A program made the position numbers and the translations under genes. A stretch of DNA of 64,000 nt from Syntrophotalea acetylenica (lineage in GTDB: Bacteria > Desulfobacterota > Desulfuromonadia > Desulfuromonadales > Syntrophotaleaceae), in NCBI RefSeq assembly GCF_001888165.1, contig NZ_CP015455.1, forward strand, positions 1,854,001 to 1,918,000, given 5' to 3'. Of the stretch, positions 47,394 through 56,458 are shown in pieces; positions within the stretch are counted from its first letter, which is position 1; the number at the start of each line of letters is the position of its first letter. The notes below the pieces were generated by a model. It saw only the letters and a list, made by a program, of their open reading frames with translations. It ran no database searches and was not told where the DNA came from.

Positions 47394-48698
47394 TCAGCGA
47401 ATCCCCGCCACATCCTCCATCATGTCCAGGGTTACGGATTTGGGCCGTTCCAGAGGATAGCCAAGAGCCCGGTCCCAGATAATATTGGCCAGCACGCCTA
47501 TCGCCCGACCGACGGCAAACAAAACGGTATAGTATTCATATTGGGTTATACCATAGTGCCACTGGATCACGCCGGACTGGGCGTCGACGTTCGGCCAGGG
47601 GTTCCGGGCCTTGCCATGTTCCCGCAGCACATTCGGCGCCACCTTGTAAAGCATCTTGACCAACCGATATAACTTGTCATCAGGCAGATATTTTTCGCAG
47701 AACTCCATCTGCGCCTCAAACCGCGGATCGGTGCGCCGCAAGACCGCATGCCCGTAACCCGGGATAACCTGGCCGCTGTTCAGGGTTTCCCACAAATAAG
47801 CCGCCAACTCTTCTTCAGTGGGAATTCTTCCGTCGAGCTTTTCCATCTTCCCCTGAATCCAGCGCAACACCTCCTGATTGGCCAGACCGTGCAAAGGCCC
47901 CGAAAGACCGTTGACGCCGGCGGAAAAGCTGTAATAGGCATCGGCCAGAGCTGAAGCCACCAGGCGGGTGGTGTGGGTCGAGACGTTGCCCGACTCGTGG
48001 TCGGAATGCAGAATGAAATACATGCGCGCAACATCGTCGTAGGGCGGCGCAATCCCCATCATATGTGCGAAATCCCCGCCAAGATCAAGCTCCGGATCCG
48101 AGGGTATGGGAGTATCACCCTTGTATTTGAGACGATATATAAACGCGGCAATGGCAGGCAGCCTGGCCAGCAGGTTGCAGGAATCCTCATACATGGGATC
48201 CCAGAGGTCGCCCTTGCTCATGCCTTCATTGTATCGCCTTGAAAAAAGCGATTCGCGCTGCATGACGACAACGGCAGCGGAGAGCATGGCCATGGGATGC
48301 AGATCACGAGGCATGGCTCGCAAAGCCTCGAAAACGTAGCCCGGCACAGGCCGCCGTGCCTGAAAATCCTTGACGACCTGGAGGGTTTGATCCATAGTCG
48401 GCACCTCCCCCGTCAGGAGAAAGTACCAGAACCCCTCGACAAAGGGATATTCGGACCCAGGCACCCTGGGCAGGGCTGCGAAGGTTTCGGCTATGGTTTT
48501 TCCACGAAACCGCACGCCCTCCTCGGGGTCGAGATAGGAAATATCGCTGACCAGACACTTTACTCCCCGCACACCGCCGATGGCCTGCGCTATGGAGACC
48601 CTGTCCAGCTCTACCCGGCCAAACTCCTTGAGCAGACGGGTCACGCGGGGACGCTGCTCCTCAATTTTTTTGAACAGAACGTCTTTCAGCCTGGGCAT
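47394..48698 (-). CDS. gltA: Citrate synthase, eukaryote-like type
   Basis: 434 residues. The enzyme condenses oxaloacetate and acetyl-CoA at the entry of the TCA cycle. Catalytic regions: HSDHESGNVSTHTTRLV, PLHGLANQEVL, PGYGHAVLRRTDPRFEAQMEF and the late NVDAQSGVIQWHYGI. The GYGHAVLR-TDPR block and length are like mitochondrial citrate synthase rather than the E. coli GltA form; such enzymes were described in Geobacteraceae. The start at 48698 has AAGGAG six bases upstream; the maximal frame to 48887 is not supported. Single gene, divergent from dusB. Confidence 0.95.
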   Translation of the reverse strand: MPRLKDVLFKKIEEQRPRVTRLLKEFGRVELDRVSIAQAIGGVRGVKCLVSDISYLDPEEGVRFRGKTIAETFAALPRVPGSEYPFVEGFWYFLLTGEVPTMDQTLQVVKDFQARRPVPGYVFEALRAMPRDLHPMAMLSAAVVVMQRESLFSRRYNEGMSKGDLWDPMYEDSCNLLARLPAIAAFIYRLKYKGDTPIPSDPELDLGGDFAHMMGIAPPYDDVARMYFILHSDHESGNVSTHTTRLVASALADAYYSFSAGVNGLSGPLHGLANQEVLRWIQGKMEKLDGRIPTEEELAAYLWETLNSGQVIPGYGHAVLRRTDPRFEAQMEFCEKYLPDDKLYRLVKMLYKVAPNVLREHGKARNPWPNVDAQSGVIQWHYGITQYEYYTVLFAVGRAIGVLANIIWDRALGYPLERPKSVTLDMMEDVAGIR

Positions 48699-48946
48699 CG
48701 GCAACTCCTTGAACATAGTGCATTTTGCATATTGAAAACGGCCAGGATAAACACCGGATAGCAATTGCACAGCCGTTTGACCGGCCGGGGTGCGTGTTCG
48801 GCACAAGTGCTGCAAGGATCCTGGAAAAAATCCTTGTAACTCTGTAACCTGGGGGAACACATCCGAAACGGCATCATTGGCTTTCAATGTATCGCATGCT
48901 CAACATCTTGTAAATACAGTTAAATTTCAGCTCACCGGATTTTCCC

Positions 48947-48975
48947 TTGCAATCTGGTCGGGTCGTGTTTAAACT
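48947..48975 (+). promoter_or_regulatory. Sigma-70-like promoter for dusB-ntrBC
   Basis: TTGCAA and TAAACT are separated by 17 bases. Transcription would begin only a few bases before the first GTG of dusB, leaving almost no leader. Confidence 0.45.
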
Positions 48976-48986
48976 GCATAAAAATT

Positions 48987-49970
48987 GTGCAAATGAAAAT
49001 AGGATCGCTACACCTTAAACACAAATTATTATTGGCGCCCATGGCGGGGATCACCGATCTTGCCTGCCGGCTGATCATGCGCCCGTTCGGTATCGGCCTT
49101 GCTTTTTCGGAAATGGTCAGTGCCAATGGCCTGGTTCTGGGTGGCGAGGCAACAAAAGATCTGCTGATATCCGTACCCGAGGACCGGCCTCTCGGCATCC
49201 AATTGTTCGGCGAAAATCCCGAAATTCTGGCCGAGGCCTGCCGCCGGATCGAGGAACATTGTGATGTCATCGACATCAATATGGGATGCCCGGTAAAAAA
49301 AGTCGTACGCAGCGGCGCCGGCAGCGCCCTGTTGAAAAATCCGGCGCGAGCAGCCGGAATCGTCGCTGCCATGCGCAAAGCAACCAGCCGGCCTCTGACA
49401 GTCAAAATCCGCGCTGGATGGGATCAGGCCTGCATCAATTTCCTGGAGATCGCGCACATCGCCGAACAGGAAGGAGCCGATGCCGTAACCCTGCACCCGC
49501 GGACCCGCAGTCAGGGTTTTTCCGGCTGCGCTGATTGGACCCTGATTGCCACGTTGAAGCAGCAAATTAAAATCCCGGTCATCGGCAGCGGTGATGTTTT
49601 TACACCCCGTGATGCCCTGCGCATGCTGGAGGAAACCGGCTGCGACGCCGTGATGCTCGGGCGCGGCTGTTATGGTAACCCCTGGCTGGCCGGCCAGATT
49701 CTCGATCTGCTGGGCGGCAAAGTGCCGCACGCACCAACGACTCAGGAACGCTGCGAAATCGCGCTGCTGCACATGGATACTTTTCTGCGTCATAACAGCG
49801 AGCGTAAAACCGTGCTGGACATGCGTAAACATCTTTGCTGGTACGCCAGAGGTTTAAGCGGAGCCGCCCAGTTCCGGGCCGCCGTTAACAAGGTGGAGCA
49901 ATTGGAGGAACTGCGCTCCGTGGTCAAGCAATTTTTCAGGAACGCCGAACCGCCCGCCGAGGTCTCATGA
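48987..49970 (+). CDS. dusB: tRNA-dihydrouridine synthase DusB
   Basis: 327-residue FMN enzyme that reduces uridines in the tRNA D loop. TIM-barrel motifs: LLAPMAGITDLACRLI, the catalytic-cysteine region DINMGCPVKKVVRSGAGSALL, VTLHPRTRSQGFSG and GSGDVFTPRDALRML followed by GCDAVMLGRGCYGNPWL. The first start is GTG at 48987, with ATG at 48993 as an alternative; neither has a visible Shine-Dalgarno site. The stop overlaps the ntrB start by ATGA, the classic nifR3/dusB-ntrB-ntrC arrangement. Confidence 0.94.
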   Translation: MQMKIGSLHLKHKLLLAPMAGITDLACRLIMRPFGIGLAFSEMVSANGLVLGGEATKDLLISVPEDRPLGIQLFGENPEILAEACRRIEEHCDVIDINMGCPVKKVVRSGAGSALLKNPARAAGIVAAMRKATSRPLTVKIRAGWDQACINFLEIAHIAEQEGADAVTLHPRTRSQGFSGCADWTLIATLKQQIKIPVIGSGDVFTPRDALRMLEETGCDAVMLGRGCYGNPWLAGQILDLLGGKVPHAPTTQERCEIALLHMDTFLRHNSERKTVLDMRKHLCWYARGLSGAAQFRAAVNKVEQLEELRSVVKQFFRNAEPPAEVS

Positions 49971-51067
49971 AAAACCGGGAGCCAAAGGATCGTGCCCTCT
50001 ACATGAGGGTGCTGGAAAACATGGAAGAGGCGGTGGTCGCCATCGACAATGACGAGCGCATCGTGCTGTTCAATCCCGCCGCGCAGATATGCACCGGATA
50101 CTCTGAACGGCAGGCGTTAAAACGGCTCCTTGGCGACCTGTTCGGCTCGAGCGCCGACCTGCTGCGTCTGGTGCGCTCTGCCCTTAGCTCGGGACGCTCG
50201 ATCACCAGTCATGAGGATATCATGCTCAGCCGCAGTGGCGCTACGCCGCTGCCGGTCGGCGTGTCGGCTTCTCCATTGTTCAACGATGATGGCGAGCAGG
50301 AAGGAGCGGTTCTGATCCTGCGTGATCATTCCCAAATCCGGGAACTGGAGGAGACGGTCCGTCAGGCGGACAGGCTCGCCATGCTCGGCACCCTCGCTGC
50401 CGGCCTGGCCCATGAAATAAAAAACCCCCTTGGCGGCATTAAAGGAGCGGCTCAATTGCTGAACCTCGAATTGCCTCCCGAAAACCCTTTGCGGGAATAC
50501 ACCCGGGTCATGACCCGCGAAGTCAACAGGGTCAATGATCTCATCGAAGAGCTTCTTGACCTGACGCGACCTCGTCCGACACAGTTCGGCGAAGTCAATC
50601 TGTCACGCATTTTGGCCGACCAGGTTTTACTGCAGAAACAAAGCCATCCGGACAAGCAGATCAGCTATCAACTGCAACTCGACCCCAGCATCCCGACAAT
50701 ACGGGGCGACGAAGCCCTGCTTTCACGGCTGTTCCTGAACCTGTTGAAAAACGCCGGCGAGGCCATCGAAAGCAAGGGGTTGATTACGGTAACCTCGCGC
50801 ATCGCCGGGCAATATCTTTTCAACAAACCCGGCGAACGACCGGTACCGATGGTCACGGTAGAGATCCAGGACAACGGACCGGGTATCCCCGAAGACCAGA
50901 TCGACCGCATCTTTACACCCTTTTTCACCACCAAAACCCGTGGCTGTGGATTGGGACTGGCCATCTGCCAGAAAATCATCAACGAGCATCAGGGGTCGCT
51001 GCGGGTCAACAGCCGGCCGGATCAGGGCACGACTTTCACCATCTCCTTGCCCCTGAAAAGAGGTTGA
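49967..51067 (+). CDS. ntrB: Nitrogen-regulation histidine kinase NtrB
   Basis: 366 residues, cytoplasmic. A PAS domain (about 12-125) is followed by the dimerisation/phospho-acceptor helix AGLAHEIKNPLGGIKGAAQLL with H149, then N box LLKNAGEAIE and G boxes DNGPGIPEDQI and GCGLGLAICQKII. NtrB phosphorylates or dephosphorylates NtrC in response to the PII protein. It overlaps dusB by four bases and is followed by ntrC after about 80 bases, so nitrogen control is the expected role. Confidence 0.93.
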   Translation: MKNREPKDRALYMRVLENMEEAVVAIDNDERIVLFNPAAQICTGYSERQALKRLLGDLFGSSADLLRLVRSALSSGRSITSHEDIMLSRSGATPLPVGVSASPLFNDDGEQEGAVLILRDHSQIRELEETVRQADRLAMLGTLAAGLAHEIKNPLGGIKGAAQLLNLELPPENPLREYTRVMTREVNRVNDLIEELLDLTRPRPTQFGEVNLSRILADQVLLQKQSHPDKQISYQLQLDPSIPTIRGDEALLSRLFLNLLKNAGEAIESKGLITVTSRIAGQYLFNKPGERPVPMVTVEIQDNGPGIPEDQIDRIFTPFFTTKTRGCGLGLAICQKIINEHQGSLRVNSRPDQGTTFTISLPLKRG

Positions 51068-51150
51068 CCAACCGTCTGCACCACACCGGATCATCGCGAT
51101 TTTAGCCGACTGCAGTAATGCAGCCCTAAACCTCACAAGCAGGATCGAGC

Positions 51151-52584
51151 ATGTCCATTCAACGCATTCTGGTAGCCGATGACGAAGAAAGTATCCGCTG
51201 GGTGCTGCGCAAGGCGCTGAGCAAACAGGGTTTTAATGTGGACCTTGCCGCCGATGGTGGCGAAGCCAAAAATCTTTTCAGGCGACGGCACTACGATCTG
51301 GCCATCCTGGACATCAAGATGCCGGATACTTCCGGACTGGATCTGCTGCGCTACTTTCAGGAACAGCGCCCGGAAATGCTGGTCATCATCATCACTGCCG
51401 AATCCTCCATGAAAAATGCGGTGGAGGCCATGAAACTCGGCGCCTATGATTATCTGACCAAACCCTTCGACCTGGATGCCCTCGAAGCCATTATCGTCAA
51501 GGCCCAAAAAGCAGCAGCGGCCGCCGAGGAAGTGCATCGCCTCAAAACCGAGCTGAAAGAACAATATCCCCTGGATCGCGCCATCATCGGCAAGAGCAAA
51601 CCGATGCAGGAGATCTATAAAATCCTCGGCCGCGTGGCGCCCACGGACGTCACGGTGCTCATCACCGGCGAAAGCGGCACCGGCAAGGAGCTGGTCGCCC
51701 GGGCGATTCACTACAACAGCCCCCGGGTTGGCAAGGACTTTCTGGCGCTGAACTGTGCCGCCATCCCCGGAGAGTTGCTGGAAAGCGAGCTGTTCGGTCA
51801 CGAAAAAGGCGCCTTTACCGGTGCCACCGATCGCAAGATAGGCAAATTCGAGCAGGCCAGCGGCGGAACCTTGTTTCTCGACGAAATCGGCGACATGCCC
51901 CTTGAGCTGCAGGCCAAACTGCTGCGCGTTCTCCAGGAGAAGGAGATCACCCGCACCGGCGGCAGCAGCTCCATACCCGTTGATGTGCGCATCGTTGCCG
52001 CCACCAACCAGAACCTGCGGGAAAAAGTCGCCGCCCGCGAATTCCGCGAGGATCTGTTCTACCGACTGAATGTCGTCCCCATCGCCATTCCGGCCTTGAG
52101 AGAGCGGCGGGACGATATTCCCCTGCTGGTGGAGTTTTTTCTCGACCGTGCCCGCGAGGATCTCAATGTCGGCGTTCAGGGATGCACCAGGGAGGCCATG
52201 GCACACCTGAAGCGCCATGACTGGCCCGGCAACGTCAGGGAACTGGAAAACACCCTGAAGCGTGCAGCCCTGTTATCCTCAGACCAGATGCTCACCCCCA
52301 GTGACTTTCCCGGGCTGGTTCCGGAACCGGCCCGCAAGGAAGCCGAGGAATCCCTGGAAGCACTGATCGCCAACAAGCTAACAACCACCTTTGCGCCCAT
52401 GGATGTCAATGAGCTCAATAATCTTTATCAGATGGTGCTGCATCAGATGGAACGCCCCCTGATCACCATCATTCTCGAAAAAACCCGTGGCAATCAGGTG
52501 CGCGCGGCGGAAATTCTAGGTATCAACCGCAATACCTTGCGCAAAAAAATTCAGACGCTGGATATTGACCTGAAGGAACTGTAA
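51151..52584 (+). CDS. ntrC: Nitrogen-regulation response regulator NtrC
   Basis: 477 residues. Receiver with D54 (LAILDIKMPD), AAA+ domain with GESGTGKE (173-180), GAFTGA (220-225) and Walker B FLDEIG, and a Fis-type helix-turn-helix at the C terminus (GNQVRAAEILGINRNTLRKKIQTL). It activates sigma-54 promoters of nitrogen assimilation genes when phosphorylated by NtrB. It ends the dusB-ntrBC operon and is closed by a strong hairpin. It is clearly distinct from the orphan regulator at 11.6 kb. Confidence 0.94.
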   Translation: MSIQRILVADDEESIRWVLRKALSKQGFNVDLAADGGEAKNLFRRRHYDLAILDIKMPDTSGLDLLRYFQEQRPEMLVIIITAESSMKNAVEAMKLGAYDYLTKPFDLDALEAIIVKAQKAAAAAEEVHRLKTELKEQYPLDRAIIGKSKPMQEIYKILGRVAPTDVTVLITGESGTGKELVARAIHYNSPRVGKDFLALNCAAIPGELLESELFGHEKGAFTGATDRKIGKFEQASGGTLFLDEIGDMPLELQAKLLRVLQEKEITRTGGSSSIPVDVRIVAATNQNLREKVAAREFREDLFYRLNVVPIAIPALRERRDDIPLLVEFFLDRAREDLNVGVQGCTREAMAHLKRHDWPGNVRELENTLKRAALLSSDQMLTPSDFPGLVPEPARKEAEESLEALIANKLTTTFAPMDVNELNNLYQMVLHQMERPLITIILEKTRGNQVRAAEILGINRNTLRKKIQTLDIDLKEL

Positions 52585-52609
52585 CCTGCCGGGCCCGCAA
52601 CCGATCACT

Positions 52610-52653
52610 AGCAAAAACGGCTCCGGAGCACATGTCCCGGAGCCGTTTTTGCT
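52610..52653. terminator. Terminator between ntrC and dnaB
   Basis: A perfect 17-bp stem (AGCAAAAACGGCTCCGG and its complement) with a 10-base loop, between two convergent stop codons. A and T tracts in the stem allow action on both strands. Confidence 0.85.
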
Positions 52654-52675
52654 GATTATTGCCAAAGCCACCGCA

Positions 52676-54045
52676 TCAGTAGGGTTCCTCACGTCGAACC
52701 TGATTTTCGAAACGGGTGAATTGACCGAAAAAGGTCAGATGCACAGTACCGATGGGACCGTTGCGTTGCTTGCCGATAATGATTTCCGCATCCTTGTCGT
52801 GCCCTTTTTCGCAGGTACGCTCTTTACTGCGGCAATCGTCGCAATAAACCGCTTCACGATAAATGAACATGATCACGTCCGCGTCCTGTTCGATGGCGCC
52901 TGACTCACGCAGGTCCGCCATGATGGGGCGCTTGTCGGTGCGGTTTTCCAGAGAACGATTCAACTGGGACAGCGCCAGCACAGGCACATTGATTTCCTTG
53001 GCAAGCGCCTTCAGCGAACGGGAAATTTCCGAAATCTCCTGTTGGCGGCTCTCGGGATTGTGCCCCTGCATGAGCTGCAGGTAGTCAACCACAACCATGC
53101 CAAGATTGTGTTCTGCCTTGAGTCGACGGGCTTTGGCCCGCAGTTCCATGACGGTAATGGCCGGCGTATCGTCGATGAATATGGGAGCTTCGGAGAGCTT
53201 GCTGGCCCCCTCGATAAGCTTCGGCCAGTCGGACTCGACCAGATTGCCGGTCCTCAGGCGGCCGGCATCTACCCTTGCAAGGGAGCACAGCATACGCTGA
53301 ACCAGCGACTCCTTGCTCATCTCCAGCGAAAAAATGACCGTTGGAACGGGTTTGGCACCATGGACCGCGGCATTTTCCACGAGATTAAGGACAAAGGCGG
53401 TTTTCCCCATGGAGGGGCGACCGGCAACGATAATGAGGTCCGAGGGCTGCAATCCGGCGGTCATTTCGTCCAGGACCTTGTATCCGGTCGTGACGCCGGT
53501 TACCAGCTCCTTGCGATGGTATAGATCCTCGATAATCTGGATGGTGTCCTTCATGATTTCCCGGGTGGAAAAATACGAAGGACGGTTTTTCATGCCGCTG
53601 ATTTCGAAGATGGATTTTTCCGACCAGTCGAGCAAAGCCTCCACATCGCCACCGGTATAGCCGCGCGTTGCGATTTCCGTCGCCACGGAAATAAGATGGC
53701 GGGTCAGGGCCTTTTCCTTTACCAGCCGGCAATAATAAACGATGTTGGCAGCGGTCGGAACATAATCGACAAGGGTGCTGAGATAGGAGCTTCCGCCAAC
53801 CGCATCGAGTTCGCCCTTTTTCTGCAGTGCCGCGGTCAGGGTCACCAGATCGGCGGGCTCACCGACATCGGACAGTTCGACGAGGGTGGCAAAAATTTTT
53901 CTGTGGCTTTCCCGGTAAAAGTCGTCCGGACGCAGAATTCCCAAAGCCTTGTTGAGGGCTTCGTTTTCAAGAAGAATGCCCCCAGAACGGACATTTCGCC
54001 TTCCAGGGATTGCGGGGGAAGCTTGGTCACCGAAATCTCGGTCAT
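52676..54045 (-). CDS. dnaB: Replicative DNA helicase DnaB, apparently frameshifted
   Basis: The main frame (from about 53980) holds most of DnaB: GILRPDDFYRESHRKIFATL, the linker, Walker A GRPSMGKTAF, DYLQLMQGHN and FIYREAVY. The true N terminus MTEISVTKLPPQSLEGEMSVLG starts at 54045 in another frame. The break lies in a run of five C on the plus strand (53979-53983). One more base would give SVLGGILLENEALNKALGIL and a protein of 456 residues, the usual size. DnaB unwinds DNA at the replication fork and is essential. It follows rplI, as in the rpsF-rpsR-rplI-dnaB order of many bacteria. Confidence 0.92.
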
Positions 54046-54107
54046 AAAAAACAACTTACTACGCTGAAACAGCCGGTACCGGGGCATGCCCGATACCGGC
54101 CGCAAGT

Positions 54108-54554
54108 TTAATCAAGAGCGGTTACGGCCACTTTCACCGTTGCGACGATGCCGGCGGGCAGCCTGACGCCAACCTCGTAATCGCCGAGTGCCTTGATGGG
54201 CTCATCGAGCTGGATCTTCTTGCGATCGATCTCGATACCCGCCTCGGCAAGCTTGGCCTGAATTTCCATGCTGGTAACGGAACCGAACAGCTTGCCGTCT
54301 TCACCGGCGCGCAGAGCAAAAGCACAGGACACCTTTTCGATCTGAGCCTTGACCAGTTCCGAAGCCTGGAGCATTTTCTGGGCCTTGTGTTCCATCTGGC
54401 GTTTCTGATGCTCAAGTTCCTTGATATTGCGGGTATTGGCTTCTACCGCAAATTTTTTGGGAATAAGAAAGTTGCGCGCGTAGCCGGGCTTGACTTTGAC
54501 GAGATCACCGATCTGGCCCAGTCCTTCCACGTTTTCCATCAAGATGATATCCAT
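54108..54554 (-). CDS. rplI: Ribosomal protein L9
   Basis: 148 residues with the typical start MDIILMENVEGLGQIGDLV and VKPGYARNFLIPKKFAVEA, a long central helix (NIKELEHQKRQMEHKAQKML) and a C-terminal globular domain (LFGSVTSMEIQAKLAEAGIEIDRKK). The ATG at 54554 follows GGAGGAACTCA; the frame upstream to 54803 is antisense to no known protein and is excluded. It binds domain V of 23S rRNA. Same-strand order is rpsF-rpsR-DUF2232-rplI-dnaB. Confidence 0.96.
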   Translation of the reverse strand: MDIILMENVEGLGQIGDLVKVKPGYARNFLIPKKFAVEANTRNIKELEHQKRQMEHKAQKMLQASELVKAQIEKVSCAFALRAGEDGKLFGSVTSMEIQAKLAEAGIEIDRKKIQLDEPIKALGDYEVGVRLPAGIVATVKVAVTALD

Positions 54555-54574
54555 TGAGTTCCTCCAAAAAGGAT

Positions 54575-55531
54575 CTAATCCTTGTGTTTTCCAGGTTTGC
54601 GAAAATCGATCCAGAGATCGAATATTCCAACCCCCGTTGCAAGCACCCGCAAGGGAAAACTCGCAACAACCAGAAAATAACCGATCGCCCTGAACGCTGG
54701 CGGAAATCGTTTCACCCTGAAATAGTGGCTCAGGATGGCCAACCCCTGCAGGAAATAAATGCCCAGCACTACCACCAGAACATTCCACGCAAGACGCTGC
54801 CAACCTCCCTGCAGAAAGGTGGTCCCGACACCCCCGGCAATCAAAACCCAGATCAGGTTTTCAGGCACCTTCCAGGCGCAAAACGCAACTTGTTCAGGGA
54901 GCAATGCGCCCGTCCTGCGGTTCAGAAACCACACTGTAGCCAGCAGCATCACAGCCACCGTCAAAATGATTACGGCCGGATACAGCGCAATGAGACTGTG
55001 GCCCAGATCACGGAACAAGGCCTGTGTCTGCTGAACCATTTCAGGTGGCAGATCGGCGGTTTTCAGGGCCTCCAGAGCCCGATTGACCTCACGATTCGCC
55101 CATTCGTCCGCCAGTTGCAGCGGGTTTTTCCCGATGCGGACCGCATAAGCGGTCATCCCTAGACTGCCAATGGCAATGATGGTGCCCGTGCCGATGGCCA
55201 CCACCCGGTCCCACCGGCAGCCCTTATGGAGCAAACCGGAAACGATCAGAGAAGCCAATCCAAACTGGCACAGGTAAGCGGCACCAAAGGGCCACCCTGC
55301 CCAGCCTCCGAGGATCACCGCGCTGGCCAGCACCGCCGCAATGCCATCCGCGACGCCTTGCCGGACAACCAGCAGTGCCACGGGCCACGATACGCAAAGC
55401 GCCATGACACTACCCATAAGGGTCAGCAGGCTGTTTTGTGCCTGTGAAATAAGGCCGGCCACCATCGCCTGCAAACCGATGGTTAGCACTACCGTGCAAG
55501 ACAGCGACAAAAGCCTTTGCGTGATCCTCAA
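54575..55531 (-). CDS. DUF2232 membrane protein (YybS-like)
   Basis: 318 residues with about eight hydrophobic segments. The family pattern is visible in SLLTLMGSVMALCVSWPVALLVVRQG near the N terminus and LFRDLGHSLIALYPAVIILTVAVMLL and VFFL-like segments after it. Such genes often sit inside the rpsR-rplI region of Firmicutes and deltaproteobacteria. The role is unknown; a link to ribosome or envelope function is only inferred from the fixed position. It starts 15 bases after the rpsR stop and ends 20 bases before rplI. Confidence 0.82.
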   Translation of the reverse strand: MRITQRLLSLSCTVVLTIGLQAMVAGLISQAQNSLLTLMGSVMALCVSWPVALLVVRQGVADGIAAVLASAVILGGWAGWPFGAAYLCQFGLASLIVSGLLHKGCRWDRVVAIGTGTIIAIGSLGMTAYAVRIGKNPLQLADEWANREVNRALEALKTADLPPEMVQQTQALFRDLGHSLIALYPAVIILTVAVMLLATVWFLNRRTGALLPEQVAFCAWKVPENLIWVLIAGGVGTTFLQGGWQRLAWNVLVVVLGIYFLQGLAILSHYFRVKRFPPAFRAIGYFLVVASFPLRVLATGVGIFDLWIDFRKPGKHKD

Positions 55532-55546
55532 AGCGGCTTTCCCGGT

Positions 55547-55822
55547 TTAATCGAGAGAATGACCGGCCGTAAAGGGCAGCAGGGCGATGTTGCGCGCCCG
55601 CTTGATCGCTTCACGAACCTTGCGCTGATGTTCGGCACAATTGCCGGAAATCCTGCGCGGTACGATTTTGCCGCGTTCGCTGACGAAATAGCGCAGATTG
55701 CGCACTTCCTTGTAATCGATTTTGAGGGTGCTGTCAGCGCAAAACCGGCAGCCCTTGCGCCGCGAAAAGCGACGGCGGACAGAACGTTTTGCGGGAGCGC
55801 CGGTAGTATTTCTTTCATTCAT
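55547..55822 (-). CDS. rpsR: Ribosomal protein S18
   Basis: 91 residues. The core is clear: [69 protein letters not shown]. The cysteine/histidine set (CRFC and CAEH) marks the zinc-binding form, so this organism keeps the C-plus version. The ATG at 55822 follows AAGGAGG by eight bases. It pairs with S6 in the 30S platform. Confidence 0.96.
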   Translation of the reverse strand: MNERNTTGAPAKRSVRRRFSRRKGCRFCADSTLKIDYKEVRNLRYFVSERGKIVPRRISGNCAEHQRKVREAIKRARNIALLPFTAGHSLD

Positions 55823-55873
55823 GATCAATTCCTCCTTCAGTACGATGCGATGGGCCAGTTGCCCGATTCCGGT

Positions 55874-56224
55874 TTACTCTTCTTCTTCGAAACCAGCGGT
55901 TTCCTCAGCAGCGGCGGAGGAAGACTCTTCCACAAAGCCTTTTTCCAGTTGAACTGTCTGGAATTTGAGAACGGCTTCGTCGAGGCGCAGTCGGCGCTCG
56001 AACTCGTCAATAATGCTCGGATCGGCTTCGAAAACGGTCAGAACGTAACTGCCGCGGCCCTGTTTCCTGACCGGATAGGCAAGCTTGCGCACGCCCCATT
56101 CATCGACTTTAAGGAGGTTGGCGTTCAGGTCACCGAGAACGCCCTTGAATTTTTCGACAACGGCGTTGTACTCGTCACCCACTTTTTCCGGATGCACGAT
56201 CATAATGTTTTCGTAGGTACGCAT
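55874..56224 (-). CDS. rpsF: Ribosomal protein S6
   Basis: 116 residues. Typical start MRTYENIMIVHPEKVGDEYNAVVEKF, then WGVRKLAYPVRKQGRGSYVLTVFEADPSIIDEFERRLRLDEAVLKFQTV. The C terminus is a glutamate-rich tail, common in this protein. GAGGAG precedes the ATG. It is the first gene of the operon, and the upstream leader has hairpins that may bind the S6:S18 complex. Confidence 0.96.
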   Translation of the reverse strand: MRTYENIMIVHPEKVGDEYNAVVEKFKGVLGDLNANLLKVDEWGVRKLAYPVRKQGRGSYVLTVFEADPSIIDEFERRLRLDEAVLKFQTVQLEKGFVEESSSAAAEETAGFEEEE

Positions 56225-56252
56225 TTATCTCTCTCCTCTCGAGTGTTTAGCC

Positions 56253-56291
56253 CCGGCACCCGCCGGAACAAGGAGTAGGCACCAAGTGCCT
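56253..56291 (-). promoter_or_regulatory. Possible S6:S18 autoregulatory leader
   Basis: Two inverted repeats lie 30-70 bases ahead of the rpsF start: CCGGC-ACCC-GCCGG (56253-56266) and AGGCAC-CAA-GTGCCT (56277-56291). Known rpsF leaders have a hairpin with a CCG bulge bound by S6:S18; the element here has CCG-containing stems but was not modelled. Confidence 0.3.
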
Positions 56292-56458
56292 GCCACAAAC
56301 CAGAACATGATTTACTATCATATAAATCGGTCTATTTCAATGTTTTTCAGATCGTCAAGCCGTCAGGAGTCTGGAAGTTTGCGTCAGTCAGAGAAAGGGC
56401 GCAATCCATCACAAAATTCCCAAGAGGCGATCGGCCACCTGGAAAACGTAAAAGCAAC

